The translations under genes and the position numbers were made by a program. This document shows, one piece after another, positions 17,701-26,205 of a DNA stretch of 64,000 bases (positions are counted from its first letter, which is position 1; every line of letters starts with the position of its first letter). The stretch is from Heliophilum fasciatum. GTDB taxonomy: Bacteria > Bacillota > Desulfitobacteriia > Heliobacteriales > Heliobacteriaceae. Location: the NCBI RefSeq assembly GCF_004341395.1, contig NZ_SLXT01000004.1, positions 62,001 to 126,000 of the forward strand, in the 5' to 3' direction. The notes under the pieces are model-generated. The model made no database searches and was not told the origin of the DNA. It worked only from the letters and a program-made list of their open reading frames with translations.

Positions 17701-18843
17701 ATGCCGACGGGTGATGCTGTTTATATGTCCCAAGCGCTGGCACTGGCGTCATTGGCGCAAGGACGAACGCAACCAAACCCTGTGGTTGGTGCCGTCATCG
17801 TGAAAAACGGCCGAATCATTGGGAAAGGCTATCACATAAAAGCCGGAACACCTCATGCAGAAGTACATGCGTTGCGTCAGGCCGGCGCTGCGGCGCAAGG
17901 GGCCACCATCTATGTGACGTTGGAGCCCTGTTCCCATCATGGACGAACGCCGCCCTGCACCGATGCGATCATCCAAGCCGGCATTGCCCGCGTGGTGATC
18001 GCTACCGTTGACCCCAATCCGCGCGTCGCCGGTCAAGGCATTCAAAAGCTGCGCGCTCACGGGATCGATGTCACAATGGGGATCTTAGCCGATGAAGCGA
18101 TCACCTTGAACCAGCCTTTTTTTACTTGGGTGACCAAGGGACGTCCTTGGGTTCTGGCCAAATGGGCCATGACCCTTGATGGTAAAATTGCTACTTCGAC
18201 CGGCAGCAGTCGCTGGATTACCGGGTCGGCAGCGCGTCGACAAGTTCATATCTGGCGTAACCAGCTTGATGCCGTCATGGTTGGCATCGGTACGGCCCTG
18301 GCCGATGATCCCGAATTGACTGTGCGTCCTGATGAACACCCCGGCCTGGTGAACCGCGATGGGCGCCAGCCCGATCGGATAATTCTGGACAGCCATGCCC
18401 GGTTGCCCGTAACGGCCAAGGTCTTGGCGCCCACAGGGAAAGTGTGGGTAGCTGTGACCACATTGGCACCGCCGGAACGCGTTGCCGCATTACGGCAAGC
18501 CGGTGCGCAGTTGATCATCACGGAACCGGATGAGCAAGGTCATGTCCGGGTAAGCGAAGTGCTGCAAGCGCTGGCCCAAGCGGGAATTACGTCGATCCTG
18601 GCCGAAGGGGGATCGGCAGTACTCGGCACATTGTTCACGGAACAATTGGTCGATAAAGTAGCAGCTTTTGTCGCACCGAAGATCACCGGCGGCCAAGGTG
18701 CGCCAACACCTGTAGCCGGGCCGGGTGTTGCCGAGATGGCCCATGCCTGGCAGTTGGCCAAAACGTCCATGTACGTCGTTGGCGATGACTGGTTGATGGA
18801 AGGAACACTGCAGGAGGTGAGGCCTTGTTTACCGGAATCGTAG
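17701..18843 (+). CDS. ribD: Bifunctional riboflavin deaminase/reductase RibD
   Basis: The 380-residue enzyme performs deamination and reduction of the GTP-derived pyrimidine. The N-terminal deaminase zinc site is H-A-E-V-H-A near residue 52 and P-C-S-H-H-G-R-T-P-P-C near 77. The reductase half follows from about 150 with K-W-A-M-T-L-D-G-K-I-A and an A-E-G-G motif. ATG 17701 matches the usual N-terminus (about nine residues before the M-x-x-A-L motif); a TTG at 17689 has a closer ribosome site and cannot be excluded. Confidence 0.93.
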   Translation: MPTGDAVYMSQALALASLAQGRTQPNPVVGAVIVKNGRIIGKGYHIKAGTPHAEVHALRQAGAAAQGATIYVTLEPCSHHGRTPPCTDAIIQAGIARVVIATVDPNPRVAGQGIQKLRAHGIDVTMGILADEAITLNQPFFTWVTKGRPWVLAKWAMTLDGKIATSTGSSRWITGSAARRQVHIWRNQLDAVMVGIGTALADDPELTVRPDEHPGLVNRDGRQPDRIILDSHARLPVTAKVLAPTGKVWVAVTTLAPPERVAALRQAGAQLIITEPDEQGHVRVSEVLQALAQAGITSILAEGGSAVLGTLFTEQLVDKVAAFVAPKITGGQGAPTPVAGPGVAEMAHAWQLAKTSMYVVGDDWLMEGTLQEVRPCLPES

Positions 18844-19502
18844 AAGCATTGGGTACCGTACGCCAAATCAAGCGGGGAGCCCAATCAGCGCGCATTCGCA
18901 TCGATGCCGCCGCGATCATGAATGATGTTCATCTGGGCGATTCGATTGCCGTCAATGGCATTTGTCTGACCGTCGTTGCTTTTGACGGCCGCGGCTTTGA
19001 AGCCGATGTGATGGCCGAAACCTTGCGGCGCACTTCGCTGGCCCAAGTTAAGCCGGGTACGGCAGTGAATGTAGAGCGTGCCATGCGCGCCGACGGCCGT
19101 TTTGGCGGCCATCTTGTTTCCGGACACATTGACGGTGTCGGTACGATTCGCAAGCAAACGCAAGTGGACATTGCCGTACTTACGGAGATCGCTTGTGAAG
19201 CAGAATTGCTCAAATACATGATTCCGCAGGGCTCCGTTGCTATTGACGGTATCAGTTTAACGATTGTCGATGTGCGCAGCGACGGTTTCCAAATCTCACT
19301 AATCCCGCATACCGGGCAGATGACCACCCTTGGTTTTAAAAAAGCCGGTGACTTGGTGAACCTGGAAGTGGATGTGCTGGCCAAATATATTGAACGATTG
19401 TTGGCAACGGGACGGGGAAACAAGGTGACTCCGGCGGCAACCAGTGAAACCAAAGCAGCGTCGACGTTGACGAGAGCCTTTTTGATGGAAAACGGCTATT
19501 AG
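18825..19502 (+). CDS. ribE: Riboflavin synthase alpha chain
   Basis: The protein (225 residues) dismutates two lumazines to riboflavin. It contains the duplicated lumazine-binding domain: M-F-T-G-I-V-E at the start, G-D-S-I-A-V-N-G-I-C-L-T near 42 and the second copy G-S-V-A-I-D-G-I-S-L-T near 137, with G-G-H-x-V-S-G-H-x-D between them. TTG 18825 follows AGGAGGTGA and the gene overlaps ribD by 19 bases. Confidence 0.95.
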   Translation: MFTGIVEALGTVRQIKRGAQSARIRIDAAAIMNDVHLGDSIAVNGICLTVVAFDGRGFEADVMAETLRRTSLAQVKPGTAVNVERAMRADGRFGGHLVSGHIDGVGTIRKQTQVDIAVLTEIACEAELLKYMIPQGSVAIDGISLTIVDVRSDGFQISLIPHTGQMTTLGFKKAGDLVNLEVDVLAKYIERLLATGRGNKVTPAATSETKAASTLTRAFLMENGY

Positions 19503-19528
19503 CAAAAGGCGATTAGGAGGAACAAACC

Positions 19529-20734
19529 ATGACATTTGCCAGCATTGAAACCGTGATTGAAGATATTCGCAATGGCAAGATCGTCATCGTTGTTGATGAT
19601 GAAGATCGGGAGAATGAAGGCGATCTGCTGATGGCCGCGGAAAAGGCGACGCCGGAAGCGATTAATTTTATGGCGACTTATGGCCGCGGCTTGATTTGCA
19701 CGCCCATGCTCGGTGAGCGACTGGATGCATTGGAACTGCAGCCGATGGTGCAGGATAATACGGACCGGATGAGCACAGCTTTTACGGTGTCTGTTGACGG
19801 GGCAAGCTGTACCACCGGCATTTCCGCTTTTGAACGGGCACAAACGATTCAAGCGCTCCTTGACCAAGAGACGCGCCCGTCCGATTTGCGGCGACCGGGC
19901 CATATCTTCCCGCTGCGAGCACGGGACGGCGGTGTGCTGGTGCGGGCCGGTCACACCGAAGCGGCCGTCGATCTGGCGCGGATGGCCGGTCTGCAGCCGG
20001 CCGGTGTGATCTGCGAGATCATGGCTGAAGACGGCACGATGGCACGGGTGCCCGAGCTTCTGGCTTTTGCCAAGAAACATAACTTGAACATCGTAACCAT
20101 TGCTGATTTGATCAAGTATCGCCGGCGCACAGAAAAATTGATTCGTGCCGTTGAATCGATCAAAATGCCGACGAAGTACGGTGATTTTACGGCCGTTGCT
20201 TATGAAAGCGTCATGGATAAGGAATGCCACCTGGCCATCGTCAAAGGTGATCTTACATCCAGTGATGAGCCCGTACTGGTACGGGTTCACTCGGAGTGTT
20301 TAACCGGCGACGCCTTGGGCTCACGGCGCTGCGACTGTGGTGATCAACTGGCGGACGCCTTGACCAAAATCGAAACAGAAGGCCGCGGTGTCGTGCTGTA
20401 CATGCGCCAAGAAGGCCGCGGTATTGGCTTGCTCAACAAAATCCGCGCCTATAAGCTGCAGGATCTAGGCGCCGACACGGTGCAAGCCAATGAAATGCTG
20501 GGTTTTCCCGCCGATTTGCGCGATTATGGCATGGGGGCACAGATCTTGGCCGATTTGGGCCTGCAAAAGATTCGCTTGATGACCAATAACCCTCGTAAAA
20601 TCAAGGGGTTAGAAGGATATGGGTTGACCGTCGTCGAACGGGTACCCATCGTCATGGGGTGTAAACCAGAAAACGAGCGCTACTTACAGACCAAAAAAGA
20701 AAAATTGGGGCATATGATGGAGGGACAAGCATGA
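19529..20734 (+). CDS. ribBA: Bifunctional DHBP synthase / GTP cyclohydrolase II RibBA
   Basis: The 401-residue fusion supplies both precursors of riboflavin. The N-terminal RibB half (about 1-200) has [10 protein letters not shown] and the T-D-R-M-S-T-A-F and R-R-P-G-H-x-F-P-L motifs. The RibA half (about 205-401) has the zinc site C-L-T-G-D-x-x-G-S-x-R-C-D-C-G and [15 protein letters not shown] precedes ATG 19529. It overlaps ribH in ATGA. Confidence 0.95.
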   Translation: MTFASIETVIEDIRNGKIVIVVDDEDRENEGDLLMAAEKATPEAINFMATYGRGLICTPMLGERLDALELQPMVQDNTDRMSTAFTVSVDGASCTTGISAFERAQTIQALLDQETRPSDLRRPGHIFPLRARDGGVLVRAGHTEAAVDLARMAGLQPAGVICEIMAEDGTMARVPELLAFAKKHNLNIVTIADLIKYRRRTEKLIRAVESIKMPTKYGDFTAVAYESVMDKECHLAIVKGDLTSSDEPVLVRVHSECLTGDALGSRRCDCGDQLADALTKIETEGRGVVLYMRQEGRGIGLLNKIRAYKLQDLGADTVQANEMLGFPADLRDYGMGAQILADLGLQKIRLMTNNPRKIKGLEGYGLTVVERVPIVMGCKPENERYLQTKKEKLGHMMEGQA

Positions 20735-21213
20735 ACATTCGTACCTTTGAAGGCAACCTGCTTGGTCAAGGACTGAAAATTGGCATCGTAGTCAGCCGTT
20801 TTAATGAATTCATCACCAATAAGCTTTTATCCGGTGCCGTTGACGCGCTGGTGCGCCATGGCGTAGCCGAGCGGGATATCCACGTGGCTTGGGTGCCGGG
20901 TGCCTTTGAAATTCCGCTGGTTGCCAAAAAGTTAACGACCAAAGATTACGATGCCGTGATCTGCTTGGGCACAGTGATCCGCGGTGCCACGCCGCACTTT
21001 GATTATGTTTGCAGTGAAGTATCCAAAGGCATTGCCCAAGTGAGTATGCAGACGGGCGTGCCGACGATCTTTGGTGTCGTCACGACTGATACGATTGAGC
21101 AGGCCATCGAGCGGGCCGGGACCAAAGCCGGCAACAAAGGCTGGGATGCCGGTATGTCGGCCATCGAAATGGCCAACCTGCTCCGGCACATTGAAAGCAA
21201 GCCCCATTGTTGA
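20731..21213 (+). CDS. ribH: 6,7-dimethyl-8-ribityllumazine synthase
   Basis: The 160-residue protein condenses the RibA/RibD- and RibB-derived precursors. Motifs are V-S-R-F-N-E near residue 23, W-V-P-G-A-F-E-I-P near 54, G[13 protein letters not shown] near 80 and the C-terminal G-N-K-G-W-D-A-G. It completes the operon, so every step from GTP and ribulose 5-phosphate except the phosphatase is present. Confidence 0.96.
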   Translation: MNIRTFEGNLLGQGLKIGIVVSRFNEFITNKLLSGAVDALVRHGVAERDIHVAWVPGAFEIPLVAKKLTTKDYDAVICLGTVIRGATPHFDYVCSEVSKGIAQVSMQTGVPTIFGVVTTDTIEQAIERAGTKAGNKGWDAGMSAIEMANLLRHIESKPHC

Positions 21214-21229
21214 TAGGAAGGATTAAACC

Positions 21230-22129
21230 ATGACCATGGATGCTTTAATTTGGGCAACTGCAGCCGAGGGCGGACTGCGCCTGTTGGCTGCCCGTACGAC
21301 GGACCTTGTTGCTGAAGCTCAGCGGCGGCACGGTACGTACCCGGTACCAACGGCGGCGCTGGGGCGGTCATTAACGGCCGTGGCACTGTTAGCGGCCATG
21401 CAAAAAGGCGAAGAGCGCGTAACGCTGCGTGTGCTTGGTGACGGACCGCTCGGTGGGGTGATCGCCCAAGGGGACGGCACAGGCAAAGTGCGCGGCTATG
21501 TGCAACATCCCGATTTGGAATTGCCACCGACAGCGGCAGGCAAGCTCGATGTCGGTACGGCTGTAGGCAAAGAAGGGTTTCTTCATGTCACGCGGGATTT
21601 GGGATTGCGCGAAGCCTACACCGGTTCGTCGGCATTGATCAGCGGCGAAATTGCCGAGGATTTGACCTATTATTTGAATATTTCCGAGCAGACGCCCAGC
21701 GCTTGTGCGCTCGGTGTACTGATCGATAGGGATGGGTCCGTTTTGTCGGCCGGTGGCTTTATTCTACAGCGCATGCCCGGTGCCGATGAAAGCCTGATCG
21801 ATCAACTGGAGGAACGGATCAAAGCACTGGGACCGATCAGCCGATTTTTTCAAAGTGATCGCGATGTACAGGAATTGGTTACAGCCTTGCTTGGTGATCT
21901 CAATGTACAGATCTTGGCCAGAAAAAAACCAATCTTCCAGTGCAACTGCGATCGGGAGCGCTTACGGACACTTTTAAAAAGCATGGGGCCGGAAGAATTG
22001 GCGTCGATGCACGCCGAACAGGGCCAAGCGGAAATATGCTGTCATTTTTGCAATGCCCAGTACCTTTTTACCGGTGAAGAATTGTTGGCGCTGGCCGAAG
22101 AGGTAAAAACAACGCCATCAGCTGAATAA
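21230..22129 (+). CDS. hslO: Redox-regulated chaperone Hsp33
   Basis: The protein (299 residues) protects unfolded proteins under oxidation and heat. The C-terminal zinc switch has C-N-C near residue 239 and C-H-F-C near 270, the family CxC and CxxC spacing, preceded by an extra Cys. The N-terminal fold motifs T-A-A-L-G-R and L-x-G-D-G-P-L-G-G are present. AGGAAGGA lies upstream of ATG 21230. It follows ribH by 16 bases and could be read through from the rib operon. Confidence 0.95.
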   Translation: MTMDALIWATAAEGGLRLLAARTTDLVAEAQRRHGTYPVPTAALGRSLTAVALLAAMQKGEERVTLRVLGDGPLGGVIAQGDGTGKVRGYVQHPDLELPPTAAGKLDVGTAVGKEGFLHVTRDLGLREAYTGSSALISGEIAEDLTYYLNISEQTPSACALGVLIDRDGSVLSAGGFILQRMPGADESLIDQLEERIKALGPISRFFQSDRDVQELVTALLGDLNVQILARKKPIFQCNCDRERLRTLLKSMGPEELASMHAEQGQAEICCHFCNAQYLFTGEELLALAEEVKTTPSAE

Positions 22130-22193
22130 AGTGATCATGCTGTTGCAGTAGCGAGGCGCCAGCGTCAAAGCGGAGAAAAAGGGGGATGGTCAT

Positions 22194-23168
22194 TTGCAGT
22201 GGGGCCTGTTATTTCGTCAACTGATCGAATGGGGCATTGAAGCCGATCCGCGTTCAGCGGAAGCAATCAACGCTTCCTTGCAAAAAAGCCGCCAAGCATG
22301 GGAGGCAAGCAAGGACCGGGCTGTGCAAATGGCCCACGATCAGCAGTGGGCAAATCCCTACGGTGATTCGCGGATCCTTTACGGTGATGAAGCGCAGGAG
22401 ATCCGGCGCGTACTTGTCGGTATCGACATTGATGGTGCCGAATTGCTCTTGGCTGACCGCTGGCGCGCACAAGGCAAAGCGGTGGACGGTGTCATCGCCC
22501 ATCATCCCGAAGGGCGCGGCCTTGTCCAACTGGCGCAGGTCATGAAAGTGCAAGAGGATTTACTGATCGCTGCCGGTGTGCCTGTCAACGTGGCCGAAGG
22601 CTTGCTTCAGGGACGGATGAATGAAGTACGGCGTTCGCTGTTAGGTGCCAACCATCAAAAGGTAGTCGATTTGGCACGCTGCCTGGAGATCCCTTTCTTG
22701 TGTGTTCATTCGCCCGCTGATAATCAAGTCTATCGCTTCTTGACCAACTATCTGACGGAAGAACGGCTTGGGCCGGTAGGATCCCGTCAAGTAGAAGATG
22801 TGATCAACGCCTTGCTCGATCTGCCGGAATTTCAACTGGCCGCTCAGCATGGCATGGTGCCGCAGGTGACAGCCGGTAAAAACAAGGACCGTGCCGGCAA
22901 GCTTTATATCAAGATGAACGGCGGCACATCGGGACCCGATGGTTCGATTGAAGCGCTGGCTCAGGCCGGCGTAGGAACCATCGTCTGTATGCACTTGCCG
23001 GAAGCACAACGTAAAAAAGCAGCAGAAATGCATCTTCGGGTGATCATTGCCGGTCACATGGCCTGTGACTCCCTGGGCTTAAATTTGCTGATGGATCGCT
23101 TGGAAGAGCAGGGCGTAGAAGTCGTGCCTTGCGGCGGCTTTTTACGCCATCGCCGGGTACCGGTGTAG
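22194..23168 (+). CDS. Nif3-like putative metal-binding protein
   Basis: This 324-residue protein resembles the NIF3/DUF34 family: V-G-I-D-I-D-G, then G-V-I-A-H-H-P-E-G near residue 100 (the double-His metal motif), and a C-terminal G-H-M-A-C-D-S-L-G-L-N near 287 matching the family GHxxx(D/E) site. The family binds two metal ions; its reaction is unsettled. The N-terminal 75 residues are an extension relative to short Nif3 proteins. TTG 22194 follows AGGGGGATGG. A terminator follows, so it ends this gene run. Confidence 0.7.
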   Translation: MQWGLLFRQLIEWGIEADPRSAEAINASLQKSRQAWEASKDRAVQMAHDQQWANPYGDSRILYGDEAQEIRRVLVGIDIDGAELLLADRWRAQGKAVDGVIAHHPEGRGLVQLAQVMKVQEDLLIAAGVPVNVAEGLLQGRMNEVRRSLLGANHQKVVDLARCLEIPFLCVHSPADNQVYRFLTNYLTEERLGPVGSRQVEDVINALLDLPEFQLAAQHGMVPQVTAGKNKDRAGKLYIKMNGGTSGPDGSIEALAQAGVGTIVCMHLPEAQRKKAAEMHLRVIIAGHMACDSLGLNLLMDRLEEQGVEVVPCGGFLRHRRVPV

Positions 23169-23170
23169 GA

Positions 23171-23195
23171 TAATCTTAGTTTCTAATCTTAGTTT
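23171..23195 (+). repeat. Direct repeat of 12 bp
   Basis: TAATCTTAGTTT occurs twice, separated by a single C, immediately after the stop of the Nif3-like gene. Its role is unknown. Confidence 0.6.
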
Positions 23196-23219
23196 GGTTG
23201 CTCCGATGAGTAGCGTGGT

Positions 23220-23257
23220 AAAATCGCCGGCATTGATATAGCCGGCGATTTTTTTTG
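23220..23257 (+). terminator. Intrinsic terminator after the Nif3-like gene
   Basis: AAAATCGCCGGC pairs with GCCGGCGATTTT around a nine-base loop, then a T run. The remaining 185 bases to the kinase are A+T-rich with no clear spaced promoter. Confidence 0.92.
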
Positions 23258-23441
23258 AAATAATACTAATTTTTTTACATAAAAATACGATATAGTGTAG
23301 GGTGGCTAAGTATTCCAAAGGAAGTATTCCATCTAAATCAATGGTTTCAAAAGCCCGTAATGGTTATTTATTGAAAAAACAAGTTGTATTTGCAGGAAAT
23401 TCAATTTGTCTGGCGAAACAACAGTATGTCAAGGATTCTTG

Positions 23442-24989
23442 ATGGAAAGTGAGGGCACTGGCACTATGGGAAGCGAAGCAGAAAGCTTTTTCGCGCTTTC
23501 CCCTTATGCCTGTTTGTTGCTCCGCTTTGATTGTCGGATCATGCGGGTTAACGTTGCATACGAAGAACTATTGGGATATGCAGTAGCTGAAGTAGTTGAT
23601 CACAATTTTTACGAATTTATTCACCCTGATGACCACCGGACCGTCAATAAGCTGGAGCAACGCCTGAGTCAGCGGTCCTGCGTTCAGTACATGGATGTAC
23701 GAGCACGCGCCAAATCGGGTCATTATATCTGGTTACGGTTTAAGTGCATCTCAAAAGTGGAAGAGAAAAAAATTTTTGCCTACGTCATCAGTCAAGGGAT
23801 ACCTGTAGGCATAGAGAATGAACAGCAGCACGATTCATGGGAAGAACGTTTTGCCATTCTCTCTAACGCAACTTCCTCGCTGATTGCTTTGTGCTCATTA
23901 CATGATAACCGTTTCCTTGAAGTGAATAACAGATTTCTTCAAGTTACAGGTTATGAGCGCAGCGAAGTGATCGGCAAGAACGGGGAAGAAATAGGACTGC
24001 TCAGGGATGGGGAAAAGCTGGCAGATTGTTATGAGGCTATCCAGACGAAAGGGACTTTTCACAATCTGGAAATGGACTTTTACACAAAAAAAAGCGAGAA
24101 GAGAATAGGTCTGTTTGCCGGCGAAATCGTTTACCATCAGGATCAGTTTTGCTTATTGATGGTTTGCACCGATATTACCGAACAGCAGTTAATGAAGCAG
24201 GAAATGCTACGGTTAGATCGGTTACATTTAGTTGGACAAATGGCGGCCGGCATCGGTCATGAGATACGCAATCCGATGACAACGGTGCGCGGTTATTTGC
24301 AGATGCTCAGTGTCCGGCCGGAATATGGGATGCATCAGCGGATCTTCACAACGATGATCGGAGAGCTTGATCGTGCGAATCAGATCCTCTGTGAATTTTT
24401 ATCCATGGCGCGGCAGCCCGACGGTGCCCATATCGATACGGATCTGCGCGAAGTGATTGATTCGCTTGTGCCCTTAATGCAAGCAACGGCACTGATGCAA
24501 AATAAACAGATCGTGACGAAACTGCATGATGTTGCTGCGATTCAGGGCGACCCCAAAGAAGTGCGGCAACTCCTGCTTAATCTCGTCCAAAATGGCCTCG
24601 ATGCCATGGAGGCCGGCGGTGTTTTGACGATTACCCTCAAGCAAGAGCACAACCAAACGCTCCTTTCCGTGGCCGATCAAGGGCCGGGAATACCTGCCCA
24701 TATCCTTGAGCGGATCGGTACACCTTTTCTAACCACCAAAGAAAACGGTGTGGGCATTGGCTTGACCATTTGCTACGGCATTGCTGCCCGTCATCAAGCC
24801 ACGATCGATGTAAGCAGTTCTCCAAGAGGAACAACCTTTCATGTGGCCTTTCCGGTTCATGCCAATGAATCGACAACGGATCACCAAGAGGCCGCTTATC
24901 CCTTTTTTCCTCCCTTTTCAGAAAAAAGCACAGATTTTTCCGAGCATTTTTCCTATGCTTCTCACAAACTTACGGAAGTGCTAAAATAA
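23442..24989 (+). CDS. Soluble PAS-domain sensor histidine kinase
   Basis: The protein (515 residues) has two PAS domains (about 18-125 and 140-255), a HisKA dimerisation domain with phospho-acceptor His in G-I-G-H-E-I-R-N-P near residue 272, and an HATPase domain with N-L-V-Q-N-G-L-D-A-M, D-Q-G-P-G-I-P and G-x-G-I-G-L. No transmembrane segment is seen, so it senses something in the cytoplasm. The layout is like sporulation kinases of Bacillus. ATG 23442 follows AAGGA; a TTG at 23406 would add 12 residues. No response regulator is adjacent, fitting an orphan phosphorelay kinase. Confidence 0.85.
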   Translation: MESEGTGTMGSEAESFFALSPYACLLLRFDCRIMRVNVAYEELLGYAVAEVVDHNFYEFIHPDDHRTVNKLEQRLSQRSCVQYMDVRARAKSGHYIWLRFKCISKVEEKKIFAYVISQGIPVGIENEQQHDSWEERFAILSNATSSLIALCSLHDNRFLEVNNRFLQVTGYERSEVIGKNGEEIGLLRDGEKLADCYEAIQTKGTFHNLEMDFYTKKSEKRIGLFAGEIVYHQDQFCLLMVCTDITEQQLMKQEMLRLDRLHLVGQMAAGIGHEIRNPMTTVRGYLQMLSVRPEYGMHQRIFTTMIGELDRANQILCEFLSMARQPDGAHIDTDLREVIDSLVPLMQATALMQNKQIVTKLHDVAAIQGDPKEVRQLLLNLVQNGLDAMEAGGVLTITLKQEHNQTLLSVADQGPGIPAHILERIGTPFLTTKENGVGIGLTICYGIAARHQATIDVSSSPRGTTFHVAFPVHANESTTDHQEAAYPFFPPFSEKSTDFSEHFSYASHKLTEVLK

Positions 24990-25026
24990 ATGTAGTAGTG
25001 AAAGGGAGCAAAGTGAGGGGAATGGA

Positions 25027-25467
25027 ATGATTAAAAACATTTTATTGGCTACCGATGGTTCAGAACATGCGCTTAAGGCAGCGAAATATGCTTGCTCTTT
25101 CATGGAGCTCAATCCCGCTGTCGAAACGACCTTGCTGTTTGCTTATGATGTAGCCAATCAATATGTAATGGGAGCCGACGGAGCCCTCTTTGTTGAACCA
25201 GCCATCTTGGAAGGAAATATGTAAGAAATCGGCCAGCGGGTATTAGATAAGACCGAAGCCGTATTTCAAGCAGCGGGCCTAACGTGTAAGCGGGACTTGA
25301 CGATGGGTAATCCCGCTTATGCTATCTGTGAATATGCAGAAGAACATAACATGGATCTGATTATCATTGGTTCTCGCGGCATGGGTGAGATCAAAAGTTT
25401 GTTACTCGGCAGCATCAGTGATCGTGTGTTGCACCTGGCTAAATGTCCTGTTCTGATTGTTCGGTAA
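25027..25467 (+). pseudogene. Universal stress protein (UspA) gene with one in-frame stop
   Basis: From ATG 25027 the frame encodes a UspA start (I-L-L-A-T-D-G-S-E-H-A) and meets TAA at 25222-25224, codon 66. The same frame then continues without interruption for 80 codons to TAA 25465, including the complete ATP-binding motif G-S-R-G, nine residues, G-S. The total of 147 codons equals a normal UspA length. One base change (for example CAA, GAA or AAA to TAA) explains it. Either it is a fresh pseudogene, a sequencing error or a read-through gene. AGGGG precedes the start. Confidence 0.85.
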
Positions 25468-25504
25468 CTCCACGCTGATGGTTTTAGATAAAATGGAACA
25501 AGCA

Positions 25505-25555
25505 AAGACCCTGCAACGGCTTGAATGGGAGCTGATTGCAGGGTCTTTTTTTTTA
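25505..25555 (+). terminator. Intrinsic terminator after the UspA gene
   Basis: AAGACCCTGCAA pairs with TTGCAGGGTCTT across a 19-base loop and is followed by eight Ts in all. Confidence 0.9.
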
Positions 25556-25595
25556 GGGGCTCATAGGTTACGATCAGATGACCGAGGAATAACGC

Positions 25596-25625
25596 AAAAA
25601 AGGCACCGGGAAATCCCGGTACCTT
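25596..25625 (-). terminator. Terminator of the zinc-ribbon gene (minus strand)
   Basis: Read on the minus strand, AAGG-T-ACCGGG pairs with CCCGGT-G-CCTT around a four-base ATTT loop with one mismatch, then TTTTTT. Confidence 0.85.
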
Positions 25626-25642
25626 GTAGCAAACACCTGTTT

Positions 25643-25942
25643 TTAGTAGTTGCGATGAGCTTGGAAGCAGCTGCGGCAATAAACAGGACGATCGCCGGTG
25701 GGGCGGAAGGGAACGGTGGTGGTAACACCGCACTCGGCGCACACCGTTTCAAACATCTCCCGTTGCGGGCGGCCATTGTCACCGCCGTTTTCATTCATAC
25801 GGCGTTTGCGAGCCGCACGGCAGTCAGGGCAACGTGACGGTTCGTTTTGGAAGCCTTTTTCTTCGTAAAAGGCTTGTTCGCGGGCGGAGAAAAGAAACTC
25901 AACGCCACACTCTTTGCAGGATAGGGTCTTGTCTTCAAACAC
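25643..25942 (-). CDS. Small double zinc-ribbon protein
   Basis: The 99-residue protein has an N-terminal zinc ribbon (C-K-E-C near residue 9 and C-P-D-C near 38, with the E-x-x-F-Y-x-E-K-G-F spacer of the zf-trcl family) and a second C-terminal site (C-A-E-C near 68 and C-R-S-C near 88). Between them is a basic Arg-rich stretch. Function is unknown; nucleic-acid binding is a guess from the ribbons and charge. GTG 25942 is the start; a GGAAAGGA ribosome site lies about 15 bases upstream inside a predicted hairpin. It has its own promoter and a long leader. Confidence 0.8.
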   Translation of the reverse strand: MFEDKTLSCKECGVEFLFSAREQAFYEEKGFQNEPSRCPDCRAARKRRMNENGGDNGRPQREMFETVCAECGVTTTVPFRPTGDRPVYCRSCFQAHRNY

Positions 25943-26095
25943 TTACTATTCCCGTCCTTTCCATCGGACTTGTTAGATTTACCTTGGCCGGGGTCCTATA
26001 CCCAATCCTCCAAAACTGAAACCGATAGTTCCCCAGGCATTGCCGATGGTCAAACGGACTGTTTGGGGCAGGTTGACGCACCTAGCCGACGGCTA
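25943..26095 (-). ncRNA. Structured 5' leader of the zinc-ribbon gene, candidate regulatory RNA
   Basis: Transcription from the promoter at 26101-26129 would give about 150 untranslated bases. Hairpins visible: TAGCC-GTC-GGCTA at the 5' end (26083-26095), CAAAC-AGTCC-GTTTG (26051-26065), GGGT-ATAGG-ACCC (25991-26003) and GTCC-GATGGAAA-GGAC (25954-25969), the last enclosing the likely ribosome site. I compared it by eye with FMN, TPP, SAM, c-di-GMP, c-di-AMP, M-box, ykkC and ZTP consensus cores and found no convincing match. Confidence 0.45.
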
Positions 26096-26100
26096 CTTTT

Positions 26101-26129
26101 ATTATACGAGTCAACGTAAAAAAAGGCAA
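26101..26129 (-). promoter_or_regulatory. Promoter of the zinc-ribbon gene (minus strand)
   Basis: Minus-strand TTGCCT (26129-26124) and perfect TATAAT (26106-26101) are 17 bases apart. Confidence 0.75.
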
Positions 26130-26205
26130 AAACTTTTTTGAACAATCGTTAGTATTGTTTTCTACAGCTTACTACAGCGATGATCAATGCAGAGGAGGAA
26201 GTACA

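Noticed and set aside
23271-23296. TTTACA and TATAGT before the PAS kinase as a promoter
   Set aside because: Spacing is 11 bases, too short for sigma-A.
26101-26116. Minus-strand TTGACT beside TATAAT read as a promoter
   Set aside because: The two elements are only two bases apart; the proper -35 is TTGCCT 17 bases upstream.
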